A stretch of DNA of 64,000 bases, taken from Harmothoe impar (taxonomy: Eukaryota; Annelida; Polychaeta; Phyllodocida; Polynoidae). Each line of letters opens with the position of its first letter. Position 1 is the stretch's first letter. The stretch lies in the NCBI GenBank assembly GCA_947462335.1, contig OX381704.1, forward strand, positions 24,196,442-24,260,441, read 5' to 3'. The notes under the pieces are model-generated. The model was not told the origin of the DNA, searched no databases, and saw only the letters and a program-made list of their open reading frames with translations. Both the position numbers and the translations under genes were made by a program. Below, piece by piece: positions 37,201-46,900 of this stretch.

Positions 37201-37415
37201 TCTGTGTTAATCTCATCCCGCAGATGTTGTTAGAGTTTAGGTACTTCATAGTGCCATATCTTATATATAGACTTAATATGAAACCTGCTTCATACTTTGC
37301 ACTTACTCTGGAGACTATACTGAATGTGGCTGTAAATGCAGCTACAATATATATGTTCATAGAGAAACCCTTCCGATGGCCCAGTGAGACTGACTTCCAA
37401 AGGTTTATGTGGTAA
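34248..37415 (+). CDS. ALG10: Dol-P-Glc:Glc2Man9GlcNAc2-PP-Dol alpha-1,2-glucosyltransferase (ALG10)
   Basis: ALG10 adds the last glucose to the lipid-linked oligosaccharide in the ER lumen, which completes the donor for N-glycosylation. The three exons, 34248-34418, 35240-35437 and 36345-37415, have phase 0 GT..AG junctions and give 479 aa (human about 473). The N-terminus has a membrane segment (FEFIVFFFSLTSCILLKI), then the family's luminal signature PYMDEVFHIPQVQHYC, whose acidic pair is expected to be catalytic. Exon 2 starts WDPMITTLPGLYA, another hallmark of the DIE2/ALG10 family. Exon 3 contributes many hydrophobic helices and LFRQTNVVWVVFCAG. The start ATG at 34248 has good context (AACATGG). 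A G-tract MITE pair lies in intron 1 and a foldback element in intron 2. Confidence 0.95.
34469..34773. mobile_element. G-tract MITE, copy C, in ALG10 intron 1
   Basis: It begins GGGAGTGTTCATATATTAAT and ends TTAATAAATGAACACTCCC, with a 20-base G run and several C runs inside. The flanks are ATA on the left and TTA on the right, so one base of the duplication has probably changed. Confidence 0.75.
34800..34976. mobile_element. Partial G-tract MITE in ALG10 intron 1
   Basis: It shares the family interior (AAAAGCCTGCGCGTTACTAT, long G and C runs) and the right end GTTGTTAAAAAATGATCACTCC. The left end is missing. It abuts copy C almost directly. Confidence 0.65.
35521..35833. mobile_element. 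Foldback element with 9-10-bp target duplication in ALG10 intron 2
   Basis: GTACTGGAAG is repeated at 35511-35520 and 35834-35843. Between them about 110-bp arms face each other (GTCACTAGACGCCGCCCATT on the left, its inverse near 35796-35815 on the right). The left arm holds a tandem ACTTCTGGCGTAATCTTAAT pair. A 9-10-bp duplication fits a MULE-type foldback element. Confidence 0.8.
35850..36010. repeat. Dispersed repeat shared with 63460-63720
   Basis: Sequences such as TTCATTAAATGGCTTC, CAACTACATTGATACC and ATTTCACTCG..GGGGGCTGGGGC occur in the same order at 63460-63720. It is probably an old interspersed element. Confidence 0.6.
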
Positions 37416-37601
37416 TCTGTAGTTGAATAAGTATTTATTCAAATATACATTGTATTTAATAATAATTGTGTCATTACGTATCGTATTGTATTTATTCAAT
37501 AATTTTGCATTTATGTATGATCTCCCAAGGTTCCAATGGCAGTAGCCAGGATATTTGAATTATTTTTATTGAGAGTTTGTTTCACATTGCGGTCTACCTT
37601 A

Positions 37602-37953
37602 GGCCACACCAAAAAAAAAAGTTGGTCTACGGATTTTCATTTAGAAAAAATGGTGCGAGCGAGCGAAATTTTTTTTATTTTTTTTCCAAATTTTTTTTTG
37701 GTCTGCGGATTTTAACCTTGAATCAAGTGGAGCGGGGGCTTTTTTTTTTTTTTTTTTTGAGGGAAACATTTTTGCAAACTCCCAAATTTGGCTAGCTATC
37801 AGAAAAAAGCCACCCCAAAAAAAAAATTCAAATTTCTCAAAAAGTGGTGCGGGCGCATCCGTAGACACTTTTTTTTTCAAAAAAAAAAAAATTTGCATTT
37901 TCAAAAATATGGTGCGGGAAATCCGTAGACCAACTTTTTTTTTGGGTGTGGCC
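37602..37953. mobile_element. MITE with GGCCACACC ends and TTA duplication
   Basis: TTA is duplicated at 37599-37601 and 37954-37956. The ends read GGCCACACC, an A run, then GTTGGTCTACGGATTT, and the exact inverse on the right. The 352-bp interior is A/T-run-rich. The size and 3-bp TTA duplication fit a PIF/Harbinger MITE of a different family from the G-tract one. A degraded relative (AAAGTTGGTCAACGGATTTC) is at 58915-59000. Confidence 0.85.
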
Positions 37954-37956
37954 TTA

Positions 37957-38498
37957 TTTAACATGTCCCAAGGTACCTGCGAATAATATATACTTGAAAA
38001 TCTTGGGTATATGCACATGTAAGGAAAGGCCGCTATCCTTGCCATTGGCATGACGCACTTCTAAAGGCGAGAAACCATGCGAGAATGTATGTATGCGTAT
38101 TGTCTGTCGAAGAATAAATCAATTAAATATAAATTACAGAGTTTATTATGATTAGTCTTCTAGGAACTAAAAGTCATTAAAACATGGTACATTTTGGGGG
38201 GTGAAAGGTGGAAAAGGGACTAAATGTTAAAAAGCCAAACATTTCCATTGTTCAAAGGTAGGGGAGGGAATTATCGTCGCAGGAGCCGCTTAACGATTTC
38301 GGGCGTTCAGAGAGGGGGGGAGGGTAAGAAATGTCACCACCCATTGTTGTCAAATAGTGACGAATCCCCCAAGTTCAAGGGTTTTTAATTCCCTAAATCA
38401 TGGTAAATGTTAATGCTTCCTCAGAGCCATCATATATAGTATGTAGTTCTACGCAAATCATACCCTCAACTGATATGACGTTAAGGCATTGTAGCAGT
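37957..38498. other. Intergenic, nothing recognised
   Basis: This lies between the MITE downstream of ALG10 and the repeat that hosts the LTR retrotransposon. I see no gene, RNA or clear repeat. Confidence 0.5.
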
Positions 38499-38612
38499 TT
38501 TTATCTAGTGCATTATGCCCTATTTGACCGTGTCCATCGGATTTTAAAAGGGCCGTGTCGGCCGTGTCGGATTTTAAAACGGCCGTGTCGCCGTGTCGAA
38601 TTTTAACCCATG
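38499..38612. repeat. 'CGTGTCG' dispersed repeat, insertion site of the LTR retrotransposon
   Basis: GTGTCCATCGGATTTTAAAA and related GTGTCG..ATTTTAAAA units end in ACCCATG. The copy at 7370-7515 continues ACCCATGTAG. The right flank of the retrotransposon (CATGTATA after 51305) is what remains of the other side. Confidence 0.65.
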
Positions 38613-39051
38613 TGTAATAAACGATACTTTGTATCTTTATGATATTGGTAGAGTATCAATTAAAGAACAAAGTCGACACAGTTCGGATCAAGTGTTACAG
38701 GTTGCAATATCAGGTTTATTCAGAAAACCTAGACAAGCAGTCACTAAGTGTGCGAACTCCCTATAGAGTTCGGAACGGGTCAGTAGGCTAAGCAGCCGAT
38801 ATGATCACGGGGTCTCCTCTGCCAGCGTGGCTCAGAGTAACCGACGAGTACCGTCAGATGCCGGGTATATATAGGCAGCCAGCCTGCGTGCGCACACGCA
38901 GACCGGAAGCCTATAGCGACCTCTGTCCATACCCCAAGCCCGGGGTAGGTGTCGCCACCTACCGTCGGACTGAAGGGTTCGGACTGAGCTCGCAACACAG
39001 CATCCAACAGCACTCGTCATATAACAACCCCGTATAACCCTAGCCCCTACA
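38613..39051 (-). repeat. 3' LTR
   Basis: The 439-bp repeat begins TGTAATAAACG and ends CCCCTACA on the plus strand (TG..CA). Read on the minus strand it has a TATATATA box (38866-38873) and, about 150 bp on, AATAAA (38715-38720), as expected for U3 promoter and R polyadenylation signals. Confidence 0.95.
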
Positions 39052-39063
39052 CTACCCCCTACC
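39052..39063 (-). other. Polypurine-tract-like sequence next to the 3' LTR
   Basis: The minus strand reads GGTAGGGGGTAG immediately before the 3' LTR. It is purine-rich, with two T's, and is the expected primer position for plus-strand DNA synthesis. Confidence 0.6.
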
Positions 39064-39926
39064 AGATAATAACCGGGAGGTAAATAATTAAGGTTATAGT
39101 CCGAAAACACTTCGGACTGGCATTATCTTATAAATACCACCTTAGGGGTTTATTAAAGTTATACCTTACAAACAATATGACGTTACTGTTGAACACAAAA
39201 AGGTATTAATTACACACATATCTACATATATAGACCGTAATTAAAATTACGCCCCATTCCCTAGGATAGATGGAGTTAATCTATACATATAGTATACACA
39301 ACACTTGAAAAAGTACAATATCACAGTAAAAAATTTCGTCCCTTCAGGACCCCGAGCTAATTATACTCGTAATGAATAATACTTATAAGTGATGAACAGT
39401 ATCACTTCTTTTAAGGTTTTAGAAACATATTAAAGTATTATTACAAAAAGACATCATACGTGATTTTATAGCGAAGATCCGGATCCTCTGTTGATGATGT
39501 TGCATTCCGCCCGGCTTTCAGAACCTACTTCATTCAGCTCTTACTCACCGGAACGAGAAAGTTCATAGCTCATGCTCGGGAGCTTATAGTAGTATATAAA
39601 AAAAATTTCCAAGTCCTGCCTCCAGGCGATCTTCGGACTTATAACTAGGAGCACTCGGTCCTGATATATATAGTTTATATAAAAAAACATCTCGTATCGG
39701 ATCCATGGTGGTAGCGTACTCCTGTCCCGAGCTTTGATCTCTCTCCGGATCTCCTCGTCCTCCTCCGTCCGTTCTGCCTGGCAGACTGCCTCCTTGCGTA
39801 GCCAGCCTGCCGCTTCTTTTCGTCCGGATACTTGTACACCCTATAGCAGGGTGTTTTTAGCCTGTAGGGGTGGTATCCTTAAAATACCCCCCCTTCTCCT
39901 TGATCGGATCCTAAGATAGGATAATC

Positions 39927-42900
39927 CTATCCGGATTCCGAGTCGTCTTTAGGGCTCGACTTGGCCGCAGCCTCCTCATCCTCAGAGTCTGACTCAGCTT
40001 CCGCCAGAGTCAGCTCCTGGAGCCAGAGCTCGATTTGAGCCCGAGTCCCATCCCATTCGTGCATCTCGTGCGCGAAACAGTCTCTGAACCTCCGACGTTC
40101 GTGGTCCAGTTTTTCCTCGGCGTTCTTGACTGCCAGCTTCTGCTTTTTCCTTTCGGATTTAGCAGCAACTCGCTCAGTCCGAGCATTTTCACGCTCCTCC
40201 TGAACCGACTCCATGGCCGCTGCTTTCTGAGTAGCGACTTCACTCCGGTGGAGATGATGCACCGTGTCCAGGGACAACATCGCCACCTCCTGACTTAGGC
40301 CAGTAAGCAATCGGTGGAAGTTATCCTGCCACCGGTCGAAGGCCTCCTGTCCGGCTTCGTAGGACTTGAAGTCGGCGGGAGGAAACGTGGGAGGGCCCCT
40401 TAGTCGCAAGACTAAGTGCCCCTCCTCCGGAGTCTCCTGTGGGGGATCCGGAGTCTGTTTTGGCTTCGGCTTTTGCTTCACCGAAGCCTTGTCCTTCCCG
40501 GTCTGGGTGAGAGTCTGTGACTCCCCTCCCGGAACCAAATCCAGATTGGGGAATTCGTCAACGAACGACCCCCCCGTACTGGAGTTCGGATCCTCCAGAC
40601 TAGGCCGGGGTGGCTTGCCCTGGGGACCCGACTTCCAGTCGGTCGTGCGAGAGGTAAATGCCGGTCCTTTGTACCCCGGATCTGCCTTCTCCATAACGGA
40701 TTGCCTTTCATCCGTTTTCTGTTTCTTCGGGTCGGTGGGCTCCGAGGACCCATCGGATCGTTTCGGAGCTCGCCGCTTCCGCGTACTGGTACGCTGCTGG
40801 TACTCTTCGAATTCATCGTAGAGTTCGCCCTCCGGAATATGGAGATACGTGCGATCCGGGTTCACCTTGTAGAAGACCCGCACCTTCCCTTTCTCGTTGG
40901 AGCCAAAATCCACCTCGAGGTTGTCATTCTTGTCTACTATGGTCCCAAAATGGGAGTAGACTTCTGCGTGAGCGGTCTGAATGCGTTCCGCTGCAGTCTC
41001 CAGAGCCAAGCTATGGAACTTGGCAAGGTGTCGAATGATGTCTGCTCTGGTGTAGAACAGACCACCATTCGGACAACCCTTGCTCTGCTTCGAACCCACA
41101 CTCAGGCAGTCATATCGCATGAAATGACGTACATGATGGCGGGTAACATGCCTTGCATACCGAACCTTGGTAGGCCAAGTTCGGGGTTTCTCCAGGGTCT
41201 CATCGATGTCTCGACAAGCTTTGAATGGGCACTTACTAAATGAATGCCATCTAGACATTGCCCATGCCAACTTCGTCTTTTGAAGGAGCGAATGGTATTT
41301 GGTGCTACCAGTTCGGACCTTCTCCAGCAATTCGTAGTGGTACAGCTGTACCGACTTGTCTAGAGGATCAGGTTTGATCCATTCTTCGTCGTCAGAGAGA
41401 CCGTCAGGACCCACTTCCTCCGGAAGCTTTGATGACCGCTTATCTTTAACACAGTCATTTACACACATGGGTTTAAAGAACTGAAACCCACTAGCGGCAT
41501 TGGCTCGGAGTGCAGTCCGGACCAATTCCTGCAGTTCGTTGTCCGGGATTGTGTTCTTGTCCAATCCCTTCAGAACTTCATCTACCTCTTCAGGGGACTG
41601 ACCCGCATTCAGAGATGTCAACCGGATAGTCTCCCGTAGGTATTGATGCCTACGACTGGCCTTCTCCATCCGACTAGTGTCAGCAGACCTAGTCGCAGCT
41701 GTGCTCTGTTGGACAATCTCTTCCTCCAGAGTATCATTAAGAATAGACTCGTTAGTCTTTTTCTCCATGTTCCGGGCCAGCCTCATGGCGGGCGTCAGCT
41801 GTCGCCTTTTCTCCCTTCTATTATGCACGACCTTGAATTCGTCTGCGAGTAGCATTTCGTATTCAAGGGCCGCGATAAGTTCGGGGCGTCCTTCTGTCTC
41901 AGCAACCAAGCGAGCTGTAGCCGCCGATTCACTGAGGCCTTGCATTGCAGCCGTCACGTAGGCCGGGAACCAGGTCGGAAACCGGTCGGACAGAATGTCC
42001 AGGCCCCGGAAGGTTCTCATCTGGACCAAGTCAAACGACCTGATCTCCTCCTTGCTCATCTGTGTGATGATGGCTCCTCGTAGCAGGGATGGGACGTCGG
42101 CGTCCTCCTTATCCCATACTTCATGTTGGACTGGGGGGATTATCGGTACCCCCGATCCACCTGAACCACCGCCTGCAGCTTGGTCCAGTTTACCGGCCTC
42201 ATCCGAAGTATCCATATTGGATGGCTCCAGACGGGGCTCGGCAGGCTGGTGAGGAGTCTCCACTCGGACGGGGGTTGCTCCTGGAGGAGGCCTCTCCACC
42301 CGAACGGGTACTTCTCTTCTTGGCTCCACTGGAGCCGGTAGCTGGAAGGTGATGCCGGACAGCACCTCCTGCACAACTTTGACCGTATGAGCTGCGGATG
42401 ATGTATCCATAGTCTCCTCGGTCCTAGTTTCAGTTGGGTGAGTTGTCGTTTTCAGACGAGCTCCCCCGTGCCCGGACGTACCAGCCATGGCTGCGGCCGT
42501 AGCGGCCACTGCAGAGCTGTTGTCCAACTCTCGCGAGAAGGACAACACATCCACGGCTGACGTCGGAGCAGCTGACGTTCCAGCTGCTTTACTGGCATCC
42601 TTTTCCTTGCTAGGGATCGGGATGTTTGACTTGGTAGGGCCCGGAGTCTTGACAGCCTGAGTGCTGCCGGACGTCTGTCCCTTCTTCTTCTGGTCCTTAG
42701 CCGCTGGCTTCGGATCAGTTTTCTTTTGATCCTTTGGCACCTTTGGAGTCGGAGCCTTGGGAGTGACCGTCTTCGGATCCTTGGTTACCGTGGCAGTGGC
42801 AACCTTCGGATCCGCTTTCTTAGTACCCTGGGTACTAGGCTTCTTCGGATCGGGCTTTTTAGGCTCGTCCTTTCCCGGAGGCTTCTTTCCAACACCTACG

Positions 42901-43334
42901 TGTTTAAGAGCCTTGGTACTAACCTTACCATCGGCCGACCGGGACCGATCTCGGGTAGCACCCTTACCACCGCGCGTCCTCGGACGTGAAGTGTCGGAGT
43001 CGCTGTCGCCTCCCATAGACAGTTTCCGTGTAACTGTCTTCTTGAGGCTGGGCGAAATGCTCAGACTGCACATCCGAGACAGATGTCCAGTCGACTCGGA
43101 GGGGTTCGACTCTACTGCACTGTAGGCGATCCCTCGCAACATTCCGGAGTCCTCGCTGCCATTGGGTGACGGAGACTTCCGAATCGGTGACACGATCGGA
43201 TCCACACGTAGTTCCGACAGAGTCTGGCTAAGCTCATCACCACTGGGGCTCTGAGCATCCATGTGCTCCTCGGTGGCGGATGCCACCTCGGAGTGACCGG
43301 AGAGTTCGGACTGGCGGAGCTGCTGCTCGGCCAT
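39927..43334 (-). CDS. ORF3 of the Gypsy element: 1135-aa protein of unknown function, not env-like
   Basis: I do not recognise this protein. It starts at ATG 43334 (the frame opens two codons earlier at a GTG) and lies 583 nt after the pol stop and 875 nt before the 3' LTR. Seen in order: a Ser/Asp-rich N-terminus; a strongly basic, low-complexity Lys-Pro-rich region (about residues 130-245, repeats such as KKPDPKKP); a Pro-rich linker; and a helical region (~400-690). Two probable C2H2-type zinc fingers follow at ~700-775 (KCPFKAC..HVTRHHVRHF, then a second Cys..Cys..HLAKFH). After a basic patch KKRRAP-like come a disordered segment and a coiled coil near 1030-1100, ending in an acidic tail. 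There is no signal peptide or membrane segment, which argues against an envelope protein. The zinc fingers and basic region suggest nucleic-acid binding; this is inference. Confidence 0.8.
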   Translation of the reverse strand: MAEQQLRQSELSGHSEVASATEEHMDAQSPSGDELSQTLSELRVDPIVSPIRKSPSPNGSEDSGMLRGIAYSAVESNPSESTGHLSRMCSLSISPSLKKTVTRKLSMGGDSDSDTSRPRTRGGKGATRDRSRSADGKVSTKALKHVGVGKKPPGKDEPKKPDPKKPSTQGTKKADPKVATATVTKDPKTVTPKAPTPKVPKDQKKTDPKPAAKDQKKKGQTSGSTQAVKTPGPTKSNIPIPSKEKDASKAAGTSAAPTSAVDVLSFSRELDNSSAVAATAAAMAGTSGHGGARLKTTTHPTETRTEETMDTSSAAHTVKVVQEVLSGITFQLPAPVEPRREVPVRVERPPPGATPVRVETPHQPAEPRLEPSNMDTSDEAGKLDQAAGGGSGGSGVPIIPPVQHEVWDKEDADVPSLLRGAIITQMSKEEIRSFDLVQMRTFRGLDILSDRFPTWFPAYVTAAMQGLSESAATARLVAETEGRPELIAALEYEMLLADEFKVVHNRREKRRQLTPAMRLARNMEKKTNESILNDTLEEEIVQQSTAATRSADTSRMEKASRRHQYLRETIRLTSLNAGQSPEEVDEVLKGLDKNTIPDNELQELVRTALRANAASGFQFFKPMCVNDCVKDKRSSKLPEEVGPDGLSDDEEWIKPDPLDKSVQLYHYELLEKVRTGSTKYHSLLQKTKLAWAMSRWHSFSKCPFKACRDIDETLEKPRTWPTKVRYARHVTRHHVRHFMRYDCLSVGSKQSKGCPNGGLFYTRADIIRHLAKFHSLALETAAERIQTAHAEVYSHFGTIVDKNDNLEVDFGSNEKGKVRVFYKVNPDRTYLHIPEGELYDEFEEYQQRTSTRKRRAPKRSDGSSEPTDPKKQKTDERQSVMEKADPGYKGPAFTSRTTDWKSGPQGKPPRPSLEDPNSSTGGSFVDEFPNLDLVPGGESQTLTQTGKDKASVKQKPKPKQTPDPPQETPEEGHLVLRLRGPPTFPPADFKSYEAGQEAFDRWQDNFHRLLTGLSQEVAMLSLDTVHHLHRSEVATQKAAAMESVQEERENARTERVAAKSERKKQKLAVKNAEEKLDHERRRFRDCFAHEMHEWDGTRAQIELWLQELTLAEAESDSEDEEAAAKSSPKDDSESG

Positions 43335-43340
43335 CCTCAC

Positions 43341-43917
43341 TTCTTCAAGTGTCTTGCGACGGGAGTTTGACGGGGAAACACTTAGTTCCCCGTCTCCCTC
43401 TTTGTCTTAGACGGACCAGCAAAGAGTACTCACAGTTCCTACTCTTTGTATGCCTTTTCTACTCCTCTAGCTGCCCAAAAACACCGACTTCTCCGCTGCC
43501 GACACACGCACGATTGATCCGGGAGAGCCCCAAAATCAATATGGCGGTTCCCTCGCTTTTGTTTTTAAAACAAAGCGCATGCGCAGCGTCTCGCGTGATT
43601 GGACGCGATCCCGTTACCCGGTGTGACCCAATTATCGCTTAATCAGGTCACGACCTTTCCCGCCCGCAGCTCGGGCTCGGGGGATCACACTGCCACGTAG
43701 GCGGCTCGCAAAAGTCAAAATATACTTCGAATAAAGAGTTCGTCAGGAGTATTAGTGGATTAATATGGGAAATCGAAGATTACCCCACCGGATTATCCGT
43801 CCACCACCCTCGGGAGCACTCCAACATTCTTTTCTATTTGACTCTGAGCGCCCCTGTTGGTAGCACACATATAACATATAAAACAACACAGGACACCACA
43901 CTCGTTGTGTAAACAAG
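43341..43917 (-). other. Spacer between pol and ORF3
   Basis: There is no open frame of note in this ~580-nt segment. ORF3 must be expressed through a spliced or separately initiated RNA, or by reinitiation. I could not identify a splice acceptor with certainty. Confidence 0.5.
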
Positions 43918-46900
43918 CTAGGTTACCGCCCCTCTGGCCACCAGCCTTGGGCTTCGCCGAACGGGTTTCCCGTTCACCTCTCGTAACCTGGCCGAAGGAC
44001 GCTCGTTCTTAACTAAAACTCCAGCCTTGATTTTAGTTTTCCGTGCCCTTCTTCCTTCGCCTGCCGAGACTTTCTTTTTCACGGTCTTCTGGGGCTTCTT
44101 TCGTACCACTCTCTCAGGGGTATCCGCTGACACCCCTTCCAAAGGTACAAATTTAGCCTCCGAAGTTCCCTTTTCCACCTCCGTTTCCGGGGTGAGCTCC
44201 CTTCCAGCCCAAGCACGCAACCGAGCCACATGGCTCGTCCGGATGCGCCCTGCTTCGGACTGAATCAACACAGTCGTCTGACTGATACATTTAACCACGG
44301 TGTGTGGTCCATCCCAGTTATTTGCCAGCTTGACGTTGCAGAGCGGTTCGTGCAGGCGGATCACTCTATCCCCTACTACGAAGCGTCGCAACTTCAATCC
44401 GGTGTCATAACCTACCTTCTGCCAATTCGCAGCTTTGAGCAAATGCGCCCTAACTGTTTCGTAGGCAAATTTAAACCTCTCTCGTAGAGATTCTACAAAT
44501 AGCACCGTACATGGTGCTTCCGGACTGATCCCTACCACCCCGAATACTAAATCCGCCGGCATGATCAAGTCCTCTCCGAACACCAAGAGGTTTGGTGTGC
44601 AATTTGTCGAAGTGTGGACCGTATTGTTATACGCATGTACCACAAATTCGCACTGATCATCCCAATCATCCATATGGGAGTTCACTAATGGCTTCAAAAC
44701 CTGGATCAAGGTCCGATTGAACCGTTCCACCTGCCCGTCGGACTGTGGTCGGTACGGATTGGTCCGAGTTTTGCATATAGCCAACTGATGACACATAGCT
44801 GCCCAAAGCTTGGACTCAAATTCTCTCCCTTGATCGCTATGTAACATCAAGGGAGCCCCCAGATGGAGGATCCACCCCTTTACTAGTGCTTCCGCACAAG
44901 TAGCAGCAGTATGATCCTCTAGTGGGTACACTCGGGTGTATTTCGTATAGTAGTCCGAGACCACCATCATACACGTATTACCCTTAGGAGTGGGTTTCAC
45001 TCCACTGATAATATCCACGGCTATTCGAGCAAATCTCACCCCGAATAGTTCCTGCTGCAGTGGCAATTTTCCTAATCCAGGACCAGGTTTGCCTAAACAA
45101 CATGCCGGACATGTCTCGATCCACCTCAAAAGGTCGCCAGACATTCCGGGCCAGTAATACCTCCGACTCAGCCTTTCCAAAGAGCGTTTCTTTCCGAAAT
45201 GCCCACTAGTGGAATGGCCGTGGCAGTAGTACAGGATGTCTTTCCTCATAGCAGCAGGGATTACCATTTGTAATACCCTCCGCTTTCCTGGACAAGTCTT
45301 CCACCTGCACAACAACGAGTCTCGGACCTCCAGTTCATGGAACTGTGCCAAGAAACGTCGCATTTCACGGTTTTCCAGCGATATTTCGGGTCTCACTGGA
45401 CAGACCCCAGTAGGGACAAGCTCCCTCAGTCGTGCTATGGTAGGATCGGCCATCTGGTACGTCCTTATAGTGTCGGTGGACCAATCCAACAGGTTTTGCA
45501 ACAACCCATCATAAGGCAAACGCACACTCGCTACCACAGCATTGTGAGCACCACAATCCCCACATTCCGGACGCACACAACGGCGTACCGGACGTCTACT
45601 CAGGCAGTCAGCATTAATATGCTTTGTGCCCGCTCGGTGCTGGATATGAGAGTTCTCCAGTCCGAACTCGCTGAGGTGATTCAACCATCGACCAATCATT
45701 CCCTCCGCATCTTTAAAGTTAAGGAGCCACCTGAGGGCCGAATGATCAGTGCGAAGTGTGAAATTCCCTCCATATAAGAAGTGCCGAAACTTCTTCGTGT
45801 ATACCACCACTGCGAGCAACTCTCGCTTGGTAGTACAATAATTTCTCTGTGCCTTGTTCATACTGTTACTAGCGAACGCCAACGGGACCTCTACTCCGTC
45901 CTGGATTTGGGACAATGCGGCCCCAATGCTCTCATTGCTCGCATCAGTGTCAAGGATGAAATGCCCCTTCTCCGTAGGGTATCTCAGCACTGGGGTGGTC
46001 CGGAACAACGCCTTAATCTCTTTGAAGGCTTCATTCTGTTCCATCCCCCATGGGAAGGGTTCCTTTTTCCTCCCCGGAGTCCAATGGCTCAACCGTTGGA
46101 GTGGCTGAGACACCCTAGAGAATCCGGGGATGAAGTCCCTGTAATAGGAACAGAACCCTAGAAAGGATCTGATATCCTTTGGTCCTTTTGGAACTTCCCA
46201 AGTCTCCACAGTCTCCAGTTTAGTCGGATCAGCCTGCACACCCTCGGTGGAGATGATCCGGCCCAAATAGACCATGGACTTCCGAAAAAGTTCACACTTC
46301 TTTGGCTTTAATGTCAAGCCATTGGACCGAATTCGTTCCAACACCTCTCCGAGGTTCAACGCACACTCTTCAAACATCTTGCCGAAAACAATGACATCAT
46401 CCAAGTATACCAAGCACTTGCGCCACAGTAGATCACTCAACAGAGTTTCCATCATAGCTTCAAATGTGGCCGGGGCGTTGCATAACCCGAAAGGCATCAG
46501 TTCAAACTGATACAGTCCAATGTGACTCGTAAAAGCCGTTTTCTCTTTATCCTCCTCCTTCATCCCGATCTGCCAATACCCGGACTGCAGATCAAGGGTG
46601 CAGAACCATTGGTTCCCACCCAACGAGTCCAGAGTCTCATCAATTCGGGGGAGAGGATATGCATTCTTCTTGGTTACCCCATTCAGGCGCCTATAATCGA
46701 TACAAAATCGGATAGACCCATCCTTTTTAGTAACCATCTGAACCGGACTGGACCAGGGACTAGTGCTAGGCACTATCACCTTCTGTTCCAGCATGGTTTT
46801 CACTTGTTCTTCAACAACAGCTTTCTTACCCAACGGCAAACGTCGGTAAGGCATTTTGAAAGGCTGTGCATCTCCAGTATTGATAGAATGCAACACTTTG

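Noticed and set aside
39927..43334. ORF3 as an envelope gene
   Set aside because: No signal peptide, transmembrane helix, furin-like site or Cys-rich ectodomain is visible; the protein is basic, with zinc-finger-like and coiled-coil segments.
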